Source: Nonomuraea cavernae (lineage in GTDB: Bacteria > Actinomycetota > Actinomycetes > Streptosporangiales > Streptosporangiaceae). From it: 64,000 nt of DNA. The stretch spans positions 186,001-250,000 of the forward strand of contig NZ_BMNH01000002.1 in NCBI RefSeq assembly GCF_014646355.1, in the 5' to 3' direction. Positions within the stretch are counted from its first letter, which is position 1. Each line of letters opens with the position of its first letter. Shown piece by piece: positions 48,283 to 57,357 of this stretch. Position numbers and translations under genes: made by a program. The notes under the pieces are model-generated. The model did no database searches, had not been told where the DNA came from, and worked only from the letters and a program-made list of their open reading frames with translations.

Positions 48283-49575
48283 GTGCGCGCACTGGCACGC
48301 AAGGGCAAGTCAGCGATGGTCCGGCTGTACAGGGGATACAACCGGCGCAAGAAGCGCGGCGCGCCGCCTCCGTCGATCGACCGGATCCGCATCCTCCTCC
48401 TGCACGCCAACGGCATGGGCGGCACGATCAGGACCGTGTTCAACGTCGCCGGCTACCTGGCACGTGAGCACGACGTCGAGATCGTCAGTGTGCTGCGGGA
48501 GGCCGAGGAGCCGTTCTTTCCCGTCGATCCGCGGGTCAAGTTCCGATATCTGGACGACCGGGTCAATCCGGGTCTCGACCCGATGCGCGCGATGCTGTCC
48601 AAACTGCCCAGCAAGCTGATCCCCCCGGGCGAGTCGGCGTACCATCGCTTCACCCTGTGGACCGACCTCAAGCTGGCCCGCTACATCCGCTCGCTCGACA
48701 CCGGCGTGCTCATGGCCACCCGGCCGGGGCTCAACCTCGTCATGGCCCAGTTAGCCCTGCCCGGTGTCATCACCATCGGCCAGGAGCACGTCGCCCTGCG
48801 CACGCAGCCCGACTCCATGCAGGCGCTCATCAAGTGGCGCTACCGCCGCCTCGACGCGCTCGTCACCCTCACCAAGGCCGACCAGCGCGACTACCGCGCC
48901 ACCCTGACCAAGAAGCCCAGGAAACTGGCCCGCATCCCCAACGCCGTGCCGCCGCTGAGCGGCGACGTCGCCAAACTCGACGCCAAGGTCGTCATCGCCG
49001 TCGGCAGGCTGACCCGGCTCAAGGGCTTCCACCGGCTCATCACCGCCTGGGAGGAGGTCGCCCGGGCCCATCCCGACTGGAAGCTGCGCATCTTCGGCGC
49101 CGGCCCCCAGGAGGACAACCTGCGCGCCCAGATCACCGAGGCGGGGCTCGACGGCGTGGTCGAGCTGCCGGGAGCCACCTCCGACGTCGGCGCCGAGCTG
49201 GAGAAGGCCTCCATCTTCGTGCTCAGCTCCCGCCACGAGGGCTTCCCCATGACCATCCTCGAAGCCATGGCCAAGGGGCTCGCGATCGTCAGCTTCAACA
49301 GCCCCCACGGCCCCAAGGAAATGATCACGCACGAGTCCGACGGGCTGCTGGTCAAGCCGCGCACCAACGCCAACCTCGCCGCCGCCATCCTGCGGGTCAT
49401 CGAGGACGAGCCGCTGCGCCGCAGACTCGCCGCGGGCGGCGTGGAGACCGCGCGCCTCTACGACGCCGACGTCATCGGCGCCCAGTGGGAGGCGCTGCTG
49501 GGCGAGCTGCTCGCCCGCCGCGACGGCACCTGGGTCAAACCCCCGGCCCGTTCGGCTTCACAGGTCCGGCCATGA
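48283..49575 (+). CDS. Glycosyltransferase family 4 protein
   Basis: GT-B glycosyltransferase of 430 aa. The N-terminal acceptor half begins RIRILLLHANGMGGTIRT near 35, with the Gly-rich loop; the C-terminal nucleotide-sugar half has VIAVGRLTRLKGFHRLI near 240 and the E-x7-E-type motif HEGFPMTILEAMAKG near 320. It transfers a sugar from a nucleotide donor to a glycan or wall polymer; the pattern resembles teichoic/teichuronic acid or capsule enzymes. GTG at 48283 follows AAGGAGG by 11 bases. Its 5' leader holds a strong hairpin. Confidence 0.9.
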   Translation: MRALARKGKSAMVRLYRGYNRRKKRGAPPPSIDRIRILLLHANGMGGTIRTVFNVAGYLAREHDVEIVSVLREAEEPFFPVDPRVKFRYLDDRVNPGLDPMRAMLSKLPSKLIPPGESAYHRFTLWTDLKLARYIRSLDTGVLMATRPGLNLVMAQLALPGVITIGQEHVALRTQPDSMQALIKWRYRRLDALVTLTKADQRDYRATLTKKPRKLARIPNAVPPLSGDVAKLDAKVVIAVGRLTRLKGFHRLITAWEEVARAHPDWKLRIFGAGPQEDNLRAQITEAGLDGVVELPGATSDVGAELEKASIFVLSSRHEGFPMTILEAMAKGLAIVSFNSPHGPKEMITHESDGLLVKPRTNANLAAAILRVIEDEPLRRRLAAGGVETARLYDADVIGAQWEALLGELLARRDGTWVKPPARSASQVRP

Positions 49576-49671
49576 CGCCGGCCGGCGAGCCGTAGATCGT
49601 GATCGGCGTACCCGGCCGCCCCTGAGCGGCGCGGCGGCCATCGGCCGCCCGCCGCCGTCATCCCCGGCCGT

Positions 49672-49709
49672 TCCTTCACCGACCGGAACGTCCTTCACCG
49701 ACCGGAACG
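49672..49709. repeat. 19-bp perfect tandem duplication
   Basis: TCCTTCACCGACCGGAACG twice without mismatch, 97 bases after the glycosyltransferase stop, in a 238-base gap that otherwise holds only GC-rich dyads. Confidence 0.9.
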
Positions 49710-49813
49710 GCCACATTCTCCTCTCCGCGCCGCCCGCAAGGCCTTACCGTGTCAAAGCAGACCAGGCTGGGGAAATCCTCTCTAGAGAACCTCCCTCACC
49801 CCCGGAGGCGTGC

Positions 49814-50527
49814 TTGAGCACCAAGGACGTGGTCGCCATCCTGGCGGGAGCCGCACTCGTCGCAGCACTCCTCGGCTCCGGCACCTCCAGCCCCGCCACC
49901 GCGGCCAGCCCGCTCGGCAACGCCAGCGGCACCCTGCCCGGCCTGGCGCCCATCACCACCGCCGCCGACAAGGCCACCGCCCGCCGGCTCATCCAGCGGT
50001 TACGCGTCAAGGGCCGCGGCCCCGCCACCGGCTACACGCGCACCCGCTACGGCGCCAACTGGGCCGACGACGCCACCGGAGTCCCCTACGCCCGCAACGG
50101 CTGCCGCACCCGCGACGACCTGCTCGCCCGCGACGGACAGGACATCAGATACCGCGATGGCTCCCGCTGCGTGGTCGTCTCGATGCGCCTGGCCGACCCC
50201 TACACCGGCCGGACCATCCACTGGCACAAGGACCGCGCCGACGAGGTCCAGGTCGACCACGTGGTGCCGCTCGGCTACGGCTGGCGCATGGGCGCCCCCC
50301 GCTGGCCCATGTCCAAACGCCTCGACTTCGCCAACGACCCGCTCAACCTGCTGCCGGTCGACGGCGCGGCCAACGAGCAGAAGGACGCCTCCGGCCCGGC
50401 CGGCTGGCTCCCGCCGCAACGCCGCGTCCGCTGCGCCTACGTCACCCGCTTCGCGCAGGTCGCGCTCAAGTACGGCCTGCCCGTGACCAGGGCCGACAAG
50501 ACCGCCATGCTCGCCCAGTGCCGCTAA
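49814..50527 (+). CDS. Secreted HNH endonuclease-family protein
   Basis: Exported nuclease-like protein of 237 aa. Signal peptide about 1-31 (ending ATAAS). The HNH/DUF1524-like core is seen as QVDHVVPLGYGW near 147 (Asp-His metal site), DPLNLLPVDGAANEQKDASGP near 176 (Asn and the second half of the beta-beta-alpha metal fold) and WLPP. Cys pairs (NGCRTRDD, SRCVVV, RCAYV, AQCR) suggest disulfides, fitting an extracellular enzyme. The start is TTG at 49814 with GGAGG seven bases upstream. It overlaps the converging lipase gene by four bases. Confidence 0.87.
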   Translation: MSTKDVVAILAGAALVAALLGSGTSSPATAASPLGNASGTLPGLAPITTAADKATARRLIQRLRVKGRGPATGYTRTRYGANWADDATGVPYARNGCRTRDDLLARDGQDIRYRDGSRCVVVSMRLADPYTGRTIHWHKDRADEVQVDHVVPLGYGWRMGAPRWPMSKRLDFANDPLNLLPVDGAANEQKDASGPAGWLPPQRRVRCAYVTRFAQVALKYGLPVTRADKTAMLAQCR

Positions 50528-51357
50528 CGCGGATCCAGCCAGTCGAACCCTCGCCTGAACGTCTGCTCCGCCAGCACCCGCTGCCCCGCGGAGTTCGGAT
50601 GGAAGTAGTCCCACCGGCTGACCTGGTCCAGCGTGAAGCGGTAGGAGAACACCGAGCCCCCGTCCGTACGGCAGGACTCCCCCAGGGACGCGCAGGCCGC
50701 GGCCGCCTCCCGGTTGTAGGCCATCACCCGCTCCCGCACCCGCGCCCGCCGCTCCACGTCCGCCCGCTTGACCGACGTCGGCTCGGCCAGCATCGCCGGG
50801 CAGATCCGCCCCAGCGCCCAGAACGTGCGCGCGATCGCGTTGCCCTTGCCCACCTGCCACAGCCGCCGCAGGTCGGGGATGCTCGACACGAACACCCGCA
50901 CCCCCGGCACCCCGTCGCGCAACACCGTCAACGCCTGGTCCAGCCGCTGCCGGTAGACGGCCACCGGCGTCATCTCCCGTTCGGTGCGCACGCAGGCGTC
51001 CTGGGCGCCGATCAGCACCGTGACGTAGCCGGGCTTGAGATCGATGGCCCGCCGCACCTGTCCCATCAGGTCGGCGCTGGTCGCCCCCGGCGCCGCCAGG
51101 TTGTCGTTGTGCCCCTTGATGTCGCGGTCCAGCCGCAGCAGCCGCAGGTAGTGGCTGGAGACCTCGGGGTTGTCACCGGCGGACCACGAACGTGAGGTGC
51201 ACGACACGTACCAGCCGCACGCGTTGAAGCCCGACGAGATGGAATCACCCAGGGCCACCATCCTCGCCGGCACCGGAGGGACCGACGTGGCCTGCGCCGC
51301 TCCGGAACCGAGAACCACCACCACAGCGCCGAGCAACGGCGACAGACGACCGATCAT
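50524..51357 (-). CDS. Secreted SGNH/GDSL hydrolase
   Basis: Exported esterase/lipase of 277 aa. Signal peptide about 1-23 (AAQA end). Block I VALGDSISSG holds the nucleophile Ser near 39, block III is GAQDAC (Gln in place of the usual Asn) near 118, and block V DYFHPNSAGQ holds Asp and His near 252. Several Cys (ACGWYVSCTS, RICP, AAACASLGESC) suggest disulfides. It resembles Streptomyces lipase-like members. It may hydrolyse lipids or acyl-glycans outside the cell. Confidence 0.9.
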   Translation of the reverse strand: MIGRLSPLLGAVVVVLGSGAAQATSVPPVPARMVALGDSISSGFNACGWYVSCTSRSWSAGDNPEVSSHYLRLLRLDRDIKGHNDNLAAPGATSADLMGQVRRAIDLKPGYVTVLIGAQDACVRTEREMTPVAVYRQRLDQALTVLRDGVPGVRVFVSSIPDLRRLWQVGKGNAIARTFWALGRICPAMLAEPTSVKRADVERRARVRERVMAYNREAAAACASLGESCRTDGGSVFSYRFTLDQVSRWDYFHPNSAGQRVLAEQTFRRGFDWLDPR

Positions 51358-51573
51358 GAGCTCAAGGTAGGGAGCCGGTCAACGGCACACCATGACCTGA
51401 CGGCAAGGACTGCCATCTCAGGACCGACTTCATATCGCGGCTTGACAGTGCCGCCCCGGCCGCGTGCGCCCAAAACCCCCCTGGATGCGCACCTTTCTCC
51501 GTCGAACGACCGTAACCAGTCATTAGCCGGGGCCCCAGTCGAACGTGTTCAGTTCACGCATAGAGTGTCTCGG

Positions 51574-52803
51574 GTGAGTGTCGCGCTCGGAACCACCCGC
51601 CCACTACCGGTTCGCACCACCCCCGTAGGTGACCCGGGTGACCTGCTGGCGTCCCTGCCGAGGTCCGCGCCCTACGCGTGGATCAGGCACGGCGAGGGGC
51701 TCGTGGGCTGGGGAGAGGCCGCCCGTGTCGCGGTGCCTCCCGGCCCCCACCGGTTCGCCTGGGCCCGCGAGTGGCTCGCGGACATCCTGGGCGAGGCCCA
51801 CGTCGACGACGCCGTCAACACTCCCGGCTCCGGTCCCGTCGCCTTCGGCAGTTTCACCTTCGACGAGAGTTCTCCCGGCTCCGTGCTCACCGTCCCGCAG
51901 GCGATCCTCGCCCGCCGCGGCGGCCGCGCCTGGCTCACCACCATCGGTGACACGCCCCTGGAGACCTTCACCCCGATCCGCGATCCCGGCCACATCAGCT
52001 ACGGCGACGGCAGCCTGACCGCTCCCGAGTGGGAGCACGTGGTGGCCCGCGCCGCCGCGCGCATCCGCGACGGCGAGCTGGAGAAGGTCGTCCTCGCCCG
52101 CGACCTGCTCGCCACGGCCGAGCACCCCATCGACATCCGCCTGCTCCTCACCCGGCTGGCGCACCGCTACCCCGACTGCTACACGTTCTCCGTCGCCGGT
52201 CTCGTCGGCGCCACCCCCGAGCTGCTCATCCGCCGCACCGGCCAGGAGATCGAGTCGCTCGTCCTGGCCGGCACCACCCCGCGCGGCAGCAGCGCCGCCG
52301 ACGACCTCGCCCGGGGCGCGGCCCTGTTCGCCTCCGAGAAGGACCGGCACGAGCACGAGTGCGCCATCGCCTCCGTGCGCCAGACCCTGGCGCCGCTCTG
52401 CGCCTCCCTGCACACCCCCGACGAGCCCGAGCTGCTGGTCCTGCCCAACGTCCAGCACCTGGCCAGCCACGTCGTCGGCCGCCTGGCCGACGGGGCCTCC
52501 GTCCTCGACGTCGTCGCCGCCATGCATCCCACGGCCGCCGTCGGCGGCACCCCCACCGCCACCGCCATCGACGTCATCCGCGAGCTCGAGGGCATGGACC
52601 GCGCCGGCTACGCCGGGCCCGTCGGCTGGATCGACGCCCACGGCGACGGCGAGTGGGGCATCGCGCTGCGTTCCGGCCTGATCAGCGGCAGACGCGCCCG
52701 GCTGTTCGCCGGCGGCGGCATCATGGGCAACTCCGACCCGGCGTCCGAGCTGGCCGAGGCCCAGGCGAAGTTCCGGGTCATGCAGTACGCGCTCGAAGGC
52801 TGA
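51574..52803 (+). CDS. menF: Isochorismate synthase
   Basis: Chorismate-utilising enzyme of 409 aa that converts chorismate to isochorismate, the first step to menaquinone (or to a catechol siderophore). The chorismate-binding domain spans about 150-405 with LEKVVLARD near 172, VLAGTTPRG near 230, HPTAAVGGTP near 313 and VGWIDAHGDGEWGIALRSGLI near 350. No other men or siderophore gene is adjacent, so menaquinone is the default reading. GTG at 51574 is preceded by TAGAGT at 51562, compatible with a leaderless transcript. The gene end is part of a 15-bp tandem triplication that repeats the stop codon in frame. Confidence 0.9.
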   Translation: MSVALGTTRPLPVRTTPVGDPGDLLASLPRSAPYAWIRHGEGLVGWGEAARVAVPPGPHRFAWAREWLADILGEAHVDDAVNTPGSGPVAFGSFTFDESSPGSVLTVPQAILARRGGRAWLTTIGDTPLETFTPIRDPGHISYGDGSLTAPEWEHVVARAAARIRDGELEKVVLARDLLATAEHPIDIRLLLTRLAHRYPDCYTFSVAGLVGATPELLIRRTGQEIESLVLAGTTPRGSSAADDLARGAALFASEKDRHEHECAIASVRQTLAPLCASLHTPDEPELLVLPNVQHLASHVVGRLADGASVLDVVAAMHPTAAVGGTPTATAIDVIRELEGMDRAGYAGPVGWIDAHGDGEWGIALRSGLISGRRARLFAGGGIMGNSDPASELAEAQAKFRVMQYALEG

Positions 52804-52832
52804 CCCCGCGAAGGCTGACCCCGCGAAGGCTG
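52795..52832 (+). repeat. 15-bp tandem repeat recreating the stop codon three times
   Basis: GAAGGCTGA recurs at 52795, 52810 and 52825 with period 15, so in-frame TGA stands at 52801, 52816 and 52831. The first is the menF stop. Confidence 0.9.
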
Positions 52833-52842
52833 AAGCCGCCGG

Positions 52843-53469
52843 TCACACGGGCTCGGGCACATGGATGTCGGCGGCGACCACGACCGTGGCCCGGCCTGAG
52901 GTCAGGGTCGCCACCCAGTCCGCGAAGGCGCCGAGCTCGGCGTCGGCGACCGCGACCGAGAAGTCCACGGCCTGGCCGTAGCCGACGTCGTGGACGGGGT
53001 GACGGGAGGCGCGCAGGTCGTTCTCCACCCGGCCGGCCTGGTCGTGGGCCACCGAGACGCGCACCAGCTTGGCCGGGACCATCCGCACCGGGTCGGCCCG
53101 GTCCAGGGTCTCGGTCACCGCCGAGCCGTAGGCCCGCACCAGGCCGCCCGCTCCGAGCAGGGTGCCGCCGAAGTAGCGGGTGACCACCGCCACCACATCG
53201 TCGTACCCCCTGCCCAGCAGGGCCTGGACCATCGGCGTGCCGGCGGTGCCGCCCGGCTCGCCGTCGTCGTCGCCCTTCCGCAGGCGCTGCCCGATCAGGT
53301 AGGCCGTGCAGTTGTGGGTGGCGCCCGGATGCAGGCGGCGGCGCTCGGCGATGAACGCCGCCGCCTCCTCGACGGTCCGGGCGGGCGCCACCGCGCAGAT
53401 GAAACGTGACCGCCGCGCCTCCGTCTCGTGCTCGACGCTGGTGGTGAGGGTGAGGAACGGGGCGGCCAT
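52843..53469 (-). CDS. IMPACT/YigZ-family protein
   Basis: Protein of 208 aa of the YigZ family. N-terminal domain with SRFICAVAPARTVEEAAAFIAERRR (split after VAP) near 20-45, then HNCTAYLIG near 51, DGEPGGTAGTPMVQAL near 70 and VTRYFGGTLLGAGGLVRAY near 95, the defining family signature; the C-terminal 70 residues are the DUF1949-like ferredoxin fold. Eukaryotic IMPACT acts in translation control; the bacterial role is unclear. It is divergent from the epoxide hydrolase gene, and copy 3 of the CCTTTAC dyad lies 17 bases before its start. Confidence 0.92.
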   Translation of the reverse strand: MAAPFLTLTTSVEHETEARRSRFICAVAPARTVEEAAAFIAERRRLHPGATHNCTAYLIGQRLRKGDDDGEPGGTAGTPMVQALLGRGYDDVVAVVTRYFGGTLLGAGGLVRAYGSAVTETLDRADPVRMVPAKLVRVSVAHDQAGRVENDLRASRHPVHDVGYGQAVDFSVAVADAELGAFADWVATLTSGRATVVVAADIHVPEPV

Positions 53470-53485
53470 GCCTCACAAGCTACCG

Positions 53486-53501
53486 CCTTTACATCGTAGA
53501 T
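53486..53501. promoter_or_regulatory. Recurrent dyad CCTTTAC-N3-GTAGAT, copy 3
   Basis: CCTTTACATCGTAGAT in the promoter gap between the divergent IMPACT and epoxide hydrolase genes; the clearest regulatory placement of the four copies. Confidence 0.6.
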
Positions 53502-53592
53502 CAACACTGGGGGGCTACGCGATCGCCCGCGCCGCACAGCGCCTCAGGCGCCGGTCTCGGAACCGGTTTGCCCGTACGAAACGTATGCCGTA

Positions 53593-53607
53593 CGGTACAG
53601 CGTACCG
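53593..53607. promoter_or_regulatory. Operator-like dyad CGGTAC-N3-GTACCG
   Basis: Perfect 6-bp arms around AGC, inside a run of CGTAC/GTACG motifs (53570-53607), 23 bases before the epoxide hydrolase start. Placement fits TetR-type repression. Confidence 0.55.
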
Positions 53608-53630
53608 AACCGAGCTGGAGGTATACCCCC

Positions 53631-54758
53631 TTGACTGCGAACGACATCCGGCCCTTCCGCTTCGAAGCCTCCCCGAGCGAGCTCGACGACCTGCGGGACC
53701 GGCTCGACCGGGTGCGCTGGCCGGACGAGGTGCCCGGCCTCGGCTGGCGCCACGGCGTCCCGCTCGCCCATCTCAAGGAGCTGGTCCACCACTGGCGCAC
53801 CGGCTACGACTGGCACCGCGCTTACGCCGAGCTCGACCGGTACGACCAGTTCGTCACCGAGATCGACGGCCAGAGCATCCACTTCCTGCACGTCCGCTCC
53901 GCTCGCCGGGACGCGCTGCCGCTGCTCATCACGCACGGCTGGCCCAGCTCCCCCGTCGAGTACCTCGACGTGATCGGCCCGCTCAGCCAGGACTTCCATC
54001 TGGTCATCCCGTCGCTGCCCGGCTACGGCCTGTCCGGCCCCACCCGCGAGTTCGGCTGGGGCTCGACCCGCGTCGCCAGAGCCTGGCTGGAGCTGATGAC
54101 CAGGCTCGGCTACGACCGCTTCGGCACCCAGGGCGGCGACTGGGGCACCTGGATCTCCCGCGAGGTCGGCGTGCTCGCCCCCGAACGCGTCGTCGGCATG
54201 CACGGCAACGGCATCATCTGTTTCCCCATCGGCGCCCCCGGCGAGCTCGACGACCTCTCCGAGGTCGAACAGGACCGGATGGCCTTCCGCGAGCGCTACC
54301 TCACCGAGCAGTACGGCTACAAGCTCATCCAGTCGGCCCGGCCGCAGACCTTCGCCTACGGGATGGCCGACTCCCCCGTCGCGCTGCTCGCCTGGTTCGC
54401 CGGAGTCTTCCACGAGTGGAGCGACGACGCCGTGGACACCGACCGGCTGCTCACCACCGTCATGCTCTACTGGCTCACCAACACCGCCGGCTCGGCCGCC
54501 CGCTCCTTCGTCGAGACCCCCGACACCGACCAGGACACCAGCGTCGAGTGGGAGCTCAAACCGGCCACCGTGCCCACGTCCATCTCGGTGTTCCCCCAGG
54601 ACATCCTGCGGCCGATCCGCCGCTTCGCCGAGCGCGACAACAACATCGTCGGCTGGGTGGAGCACGAGCGCGGCGGCACGTTCGCCGCCCTGGAACAGCC
54701 CGCCGCCTTCGTCACCGACGTCCGCGCGTTCTTCACGTCCCTGAAGTCAGCTCCTTGA
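53631..54758 (+). CDS. Epoxide hydrolase with EHN domain (alpha/beta hydrolase)
   Basis: Hydrolase of 375 aa. The epoxide hydrolase N-terminal domain (about 5-110, FRFEASPSELDDLRDRLDRVRWPDE, split after SEL) leads into an alpha/beta hydrolase domain: THGWPSSPVEY oxyanion hole near 105, nucleophile Asp in QGGDWGTW near 176 and His in VEHERGGTFAALEQP near 350. It would open epoxides to diols. TTG at 53631 is used because GGAGG lies nine bases upstream; an ATG-started extension to 53568 would run through operator-like sequence. A TetR gene follows 200 bases downstream; the gap between them is a 14-bp repeat array. Confidence 0.9.
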   Translation: MTANDIRPFRFEASPSELDDLRDRLDRVRWPDEVPGLGWRHGVPLAHLKELVHHWRTGYDWHRAYAELDRYDQFVTEIDGQSIHFLHVRSARRDALPLLITHGWPSSPVEYLDVIGPLSQDFHLVIPSLPGYGLSGPTREFGWGSTRVARAWLELMTRLGYDRFGTQGGDWGTWISREVGVLAPERVVGMHGNGIICFPIGAPGELDDLSEVEQDRMAFRERYLTEQYGYKLIQSARPQTFAYGMADSPVALLAWFAGVFHEWSDDAVDTDRLLTTVMLYWLTNTAGSAARSFVETPDTDQDTSVEWELKPATVPTSISVFPQDILRPIRRFAERDNNIVGWVEHERGGTFAALEQPAAFVTDVRAFFTSLKSAP

Positions 54759-54871
54759 CGTCAGCTCCTTGACGTCAGCTCCTTGACGTCAGCTCCTCGA
54801 CGCCGGGTCCCTGAAGTCACGTCCCTGAAGTCACGTCCCTGAAGTCAGCGCGCTGAGGTCGCCCCGTTGAC
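54732..54871. repeat. 14-bp minisatellite, ten units
   Basis: Ten consecutive units of consensus GTCA-S-S-TCCYTGAM, exactly 140 bases. It starts in the last codons of the epoxide hydrolase gene and fills most of the following gap. Two sub-families (GTCAGCTCCTTGAC and GTCACGTCCCTGAA) alternate in blocks. The period of 14 is not a codon multiple. Confidence 0.92.
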
Positions 54872-54892
54872 CTCACCCCGCATTTCGGCCGG

Positions 54893-54908
54893 CCCTTACC
54901 GCGTAGAT
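54893..54908. promoter_or_regulatory. Recurrent dyad, copy 4 (CCCTTAC-N3-GTAGAT)
   Basis: One mismatch to the other three copies (T to C at the third base). It lies 50 bases before the TetR start, in promoter position. Confidence 0.5.
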
Positions 54909-54958
54909 TCACGGCATACCTTCACAGAAGAACCGCTCTGAGGCTTACTCTGGAAGTC

Positions 54959-55546
54959 ATGTCGGTGACGCCCCTGCGAGGAGGGGCCGCGCGTGAGGCG
55001 GAGTTGCTCAGCGCGGTGCTCGAGGTGCTGCGCGAAAGCGGCTACGACCGGCTGACCGTCGACGCCGTCGCGGCGCGCGCCAGAGCCGGCCGCCAGACCG
55101 TCTATCGCCGCTGGCCGACCAAGGCCGACCTGGTGGTGGCCGCGTTCGTCAACGCCGTGTCGGCGCCGCCGGGCATACCTGACACCGGGGAGCTGCGCGG
55201 TGACCTGCTCGCCCTGATGGAGTCGCTGCTCGACGAGGTCATACGCCTCGGCGACGTCTTCGCCGGCCTGGTCGGCGAGACGCGGCACAACCCCGAGCTG
55301 GCGGTCGCGATGGAGCAGCACTACGTCGCGACCCGCCGCCGCGCCGTCCTGGCCGTCTTCGAGCGGGCGTGGGAGCGGGGTGAGCTGTCCGGCAGCGCCG
55401 ACACCGACCTGCTCTGGGAGGTGGGACCGGCCACGCTGTTCTTCCGGGCGGTGGCCAGCGGCGAGACCGTCGACTCCGAGCTGACCCGCCGGATCGTCGA
55501 CCACATCGTGCTGCCGCTCGCCACCGCCGGCCGGCAACCGGGTTAG
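54959..55546 (+). CDS. TetR/AcrR-family regulator
   Basis: Regulator of 195 aa. The HTH lies at about 18-62 ([33 protein letters not shown]) and the C-terminal domain is of the TetR_C_16-like type. ATG at 54959 is supported by the conserved opening. It lies downstream of the epoxide hydrolase gene in the same direction and converges on the ABC ATPase gene with a four-base overlap of the ends. It may repress the hydrolase through the CGGTAC dyad and itself through sequences near the copy-4 element (inference). Confidence 0.9.
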   Translation: MSVTPLRGGAAREAELLSAVLEVLRESGYDRLTVDAVAARARAGRQTVYRRWPTKADLVVAAFVNAVSAPPGIPDTGELRGDLLALMESLLDEVIRLGDVFAGLVGETRHNPELAVAMEQHYVATRRRAVLAVFERAWERGELSGSADTDLLWEVGPATLFFRAVASGETVDSELTRRIVDHIVLPLATAGRQPG

Positions 55547-56301
55547 AGCTCGCGCCCCAGCTCGTGCGCGAGCTCGTCCAGCTCCGCGCCGCCGGCCATC
55601 AACGTGGTGAGCTCCTCCCTGGTGATGTCGGCCTTGCCGTACTCGCCGAGGCTCGTCCCCCGGTTGAGCAGCAGGAACCGGTCTCCCACCGGGTAGGCGT
55701 GATGCGGGTTGTGGGTGATGAACACGACCCCGAGGCCACGGTCGCGGGCCCTGGCGATGTAACGCAGCACCACGCCCGCCTGCTTGACCCCCAGCGCCGA
55801 GGTGGGCTCGTCGAGGATCAGCACCCGGGCGCCGAAATGGACGGCCCGCGCGATGGCCACCGACTGCCGTTCGCCTCCCGACAGCGTGCCGACCGGCTGG
55901 TCGACGTCGCGGATGTCGATGCCCATCGCCCGCAACTCCTCGCGGGCCACCTTCTTGGCCTTGGCCACGTCGAAGGACAGGCCCTTGCGCGGCTCGGAAC
56001 CGAGGAAGAAGTTACGCCACACCGACATCAGCGGGATCATCGCCAGGTCCTGGTAGACCGTGGCGATCCCCCGGTCCAGCGCCTCGCGGGGGCTGGCGAA
56101 CCGCACCTCGGCGCCGTCGACCAGGAACGTGCCCGCGTCGTGCCGGTGCACCCCGGACAGGATCTTGATGAGGGTCGACTTGCCCGCGCCGTTGTCACCG
56201 AGCACGCAGGTGACCCGGCCCTCCTCGACGCCCATCGACACCTCGCGCAGCGCCAGCACCGAGCCGAACGTCTTGCCGATGCCCCGCGTCTCGATGATCA
56301 A
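55543..56301 (-). CDS. Sugar-type ABC importer ATP-binding protein
   Basis: ATPase of 252 aa, one nucleotide-binding domain (not the double form seen in RbsA). Walker [10 protein letters not shown] near 38, Q-loop YQDLAMIP near 88, signature [14 protein letters not shown] near 142, Walker [13 protein letters not shown] near 162 and switch His in FITHN near 195. It is typical of FrcA-like carbohydrate importers. The start is TTG at 56301, overlapping the permease stop (TTGA), so it is translationally coupled. Confidence 0.92.
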   Translation of the reverse strand: MIIETRGIGKTFGSVLALREVSMGVEEGRVTCVLGDNGAGKSTLIKILSGVHRHDAGTFLVDGAEVRFASPREALDRGIATVYQDLAMIPLMSVWRNFFLGSEPRKGLSFDVAKAKKVAREELRAMGIDIRDVDQPVGTLSGGERQSVAIARAVHFGARVLILDEPTSALGVKQAGVVLRYIARARDRGLGVVFITHNPHHAYPVGDRFLLLNRGTSLGEYGKADITREELTTLMAGGAELDELAHELGREL

Positions 56302-57338
56302 TGCTTCACCTCCTCCGCGTAGCGCCGCACCAGCCGGTTGGCGAGCGTGGCCAGCAGCAGCATGGCGCCCAGGAAGAACTTGAACCAGTCGGCGTCCCAG
56401 CCGAGGAACACGATGCCCTTGTCGGCCATGCCGAAGATGACCGCGCCGATCGCGGCCCCGATGGCGGAGCCGTACCCGCCGGTGAGCAGACAGCCGCCGA
56501 TGACGGCGGCGATGATGTAGATGAACTCCTGCCCGATGCCGATGTTGGCCTGCACGGACGTGTAGCGCAGCGCCAGGATCGAGCCGACCAGCCAGGCCGC
56601 GAACGCGGTCGTCATGAACAGCGCGATCTTCGTGCGGGCGGCGGGCACGCCGACCGCGCGGGCCGCCTGCTCGTTGCCGCCGACGGCGAAGATCCAGTTG
56701 CCGGCCCGCGAGCGCATCAGCACCCAGGTGGCCACGGCGGTGACCAGCAGCCACCACAGGATCGCCACCCGGAACGAGGTGCCGCCGATCTGCACGCTGC
56801 CCGCGAAGATCGTGCGGGCCTCCTCGTAGCCCGCGGCCCGGCGCAGGCCGCTGACCTGGACGGTGCCGGTCAGCGCCTTGGTGACGCCGAGGTTGAGCCC
56901 CTGCAGCATGAGGAACGTGCCGAGCGTGACGATGAAGCTGGGCAGCCTGGTCCTGGTCACGATCAGGCCGTTGAGGAACCCGATGCCCAGCGCCACGACG
57001 AGCCCGACGAGCATCGCGGTCCACACGTCTAAGCCGTAGCGGGTGGCCAGGGTGACCAGGATGAGCCCGGTGGTGCCGGTGAGCACGCCGGCCGACAGGT
57101 CGAACTCTCCGCCGATCATCAGCAGCGCGATGGCGACCGCCATGATGCCCAGCGTGGCGGCCGGGTCGAGCCAGTTGGCGACGCCGTCGAGCGAGCGGAA
57201 GACCGGTGACTGGCTCGCGAAGAACGCGAAGACCACGACCATCCCGACGACCGCGCCCAGTTCGGGGCGGATGAGCAGCCGGCGCAGCAGGCCGACCCCG
57301 GCGACCCGTTCGTCGGCCCGCTCGGCGACGCCGGTCAC
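56298..57338 (-). CDS. Sugar-type ABC importer permease
   Basis: Permease of 346 aa of the BPD_transp_2 (RbsC/FrcC) type with about ten membrane helices. Family marks: the N-terminal [16 protein letters not shown] near 80, [22 protein letters not shown] near 122 and [19 protein letters not shown] near 222. It forms the membrane channel with the ATPase encoded next and the binding protein encoded just upstream (19-base gap). Confidence 0.93.
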   Translation of the reverse strand: MTGVAERADERVAGVGLLRRLLIRPELGAVVGMVVVFAFFASQSPVFRSLDGVANWLDPAATLGIMAVAIALLMIGGEFDLSAGVLTGTTGLILVTLATRYGLDVWTAMLVGLVVALGIGFLNGLIVTRTRLPSFIVTLGTFLMLQGLNLGVTKALTGTVQVSGLRRAAGYEEARTIFAGSVQIGGTSFRVAILWWLLVTAVATWVLMRSRAGNWIFAVGGNEQAARAVGVPAARTKIALFMTTAFAAWLVGSILALRYTSVQANIGIGQEFIYIIAAVIGGCLLTGGYGSAIGAAIGAVIFGMADKGIVFLGWDADWFKFFLGAMLLLATLANRLVRRYAEEVKH

Positions 57339-57357
57339 GCCGCCTCTCCGGCGCCGC

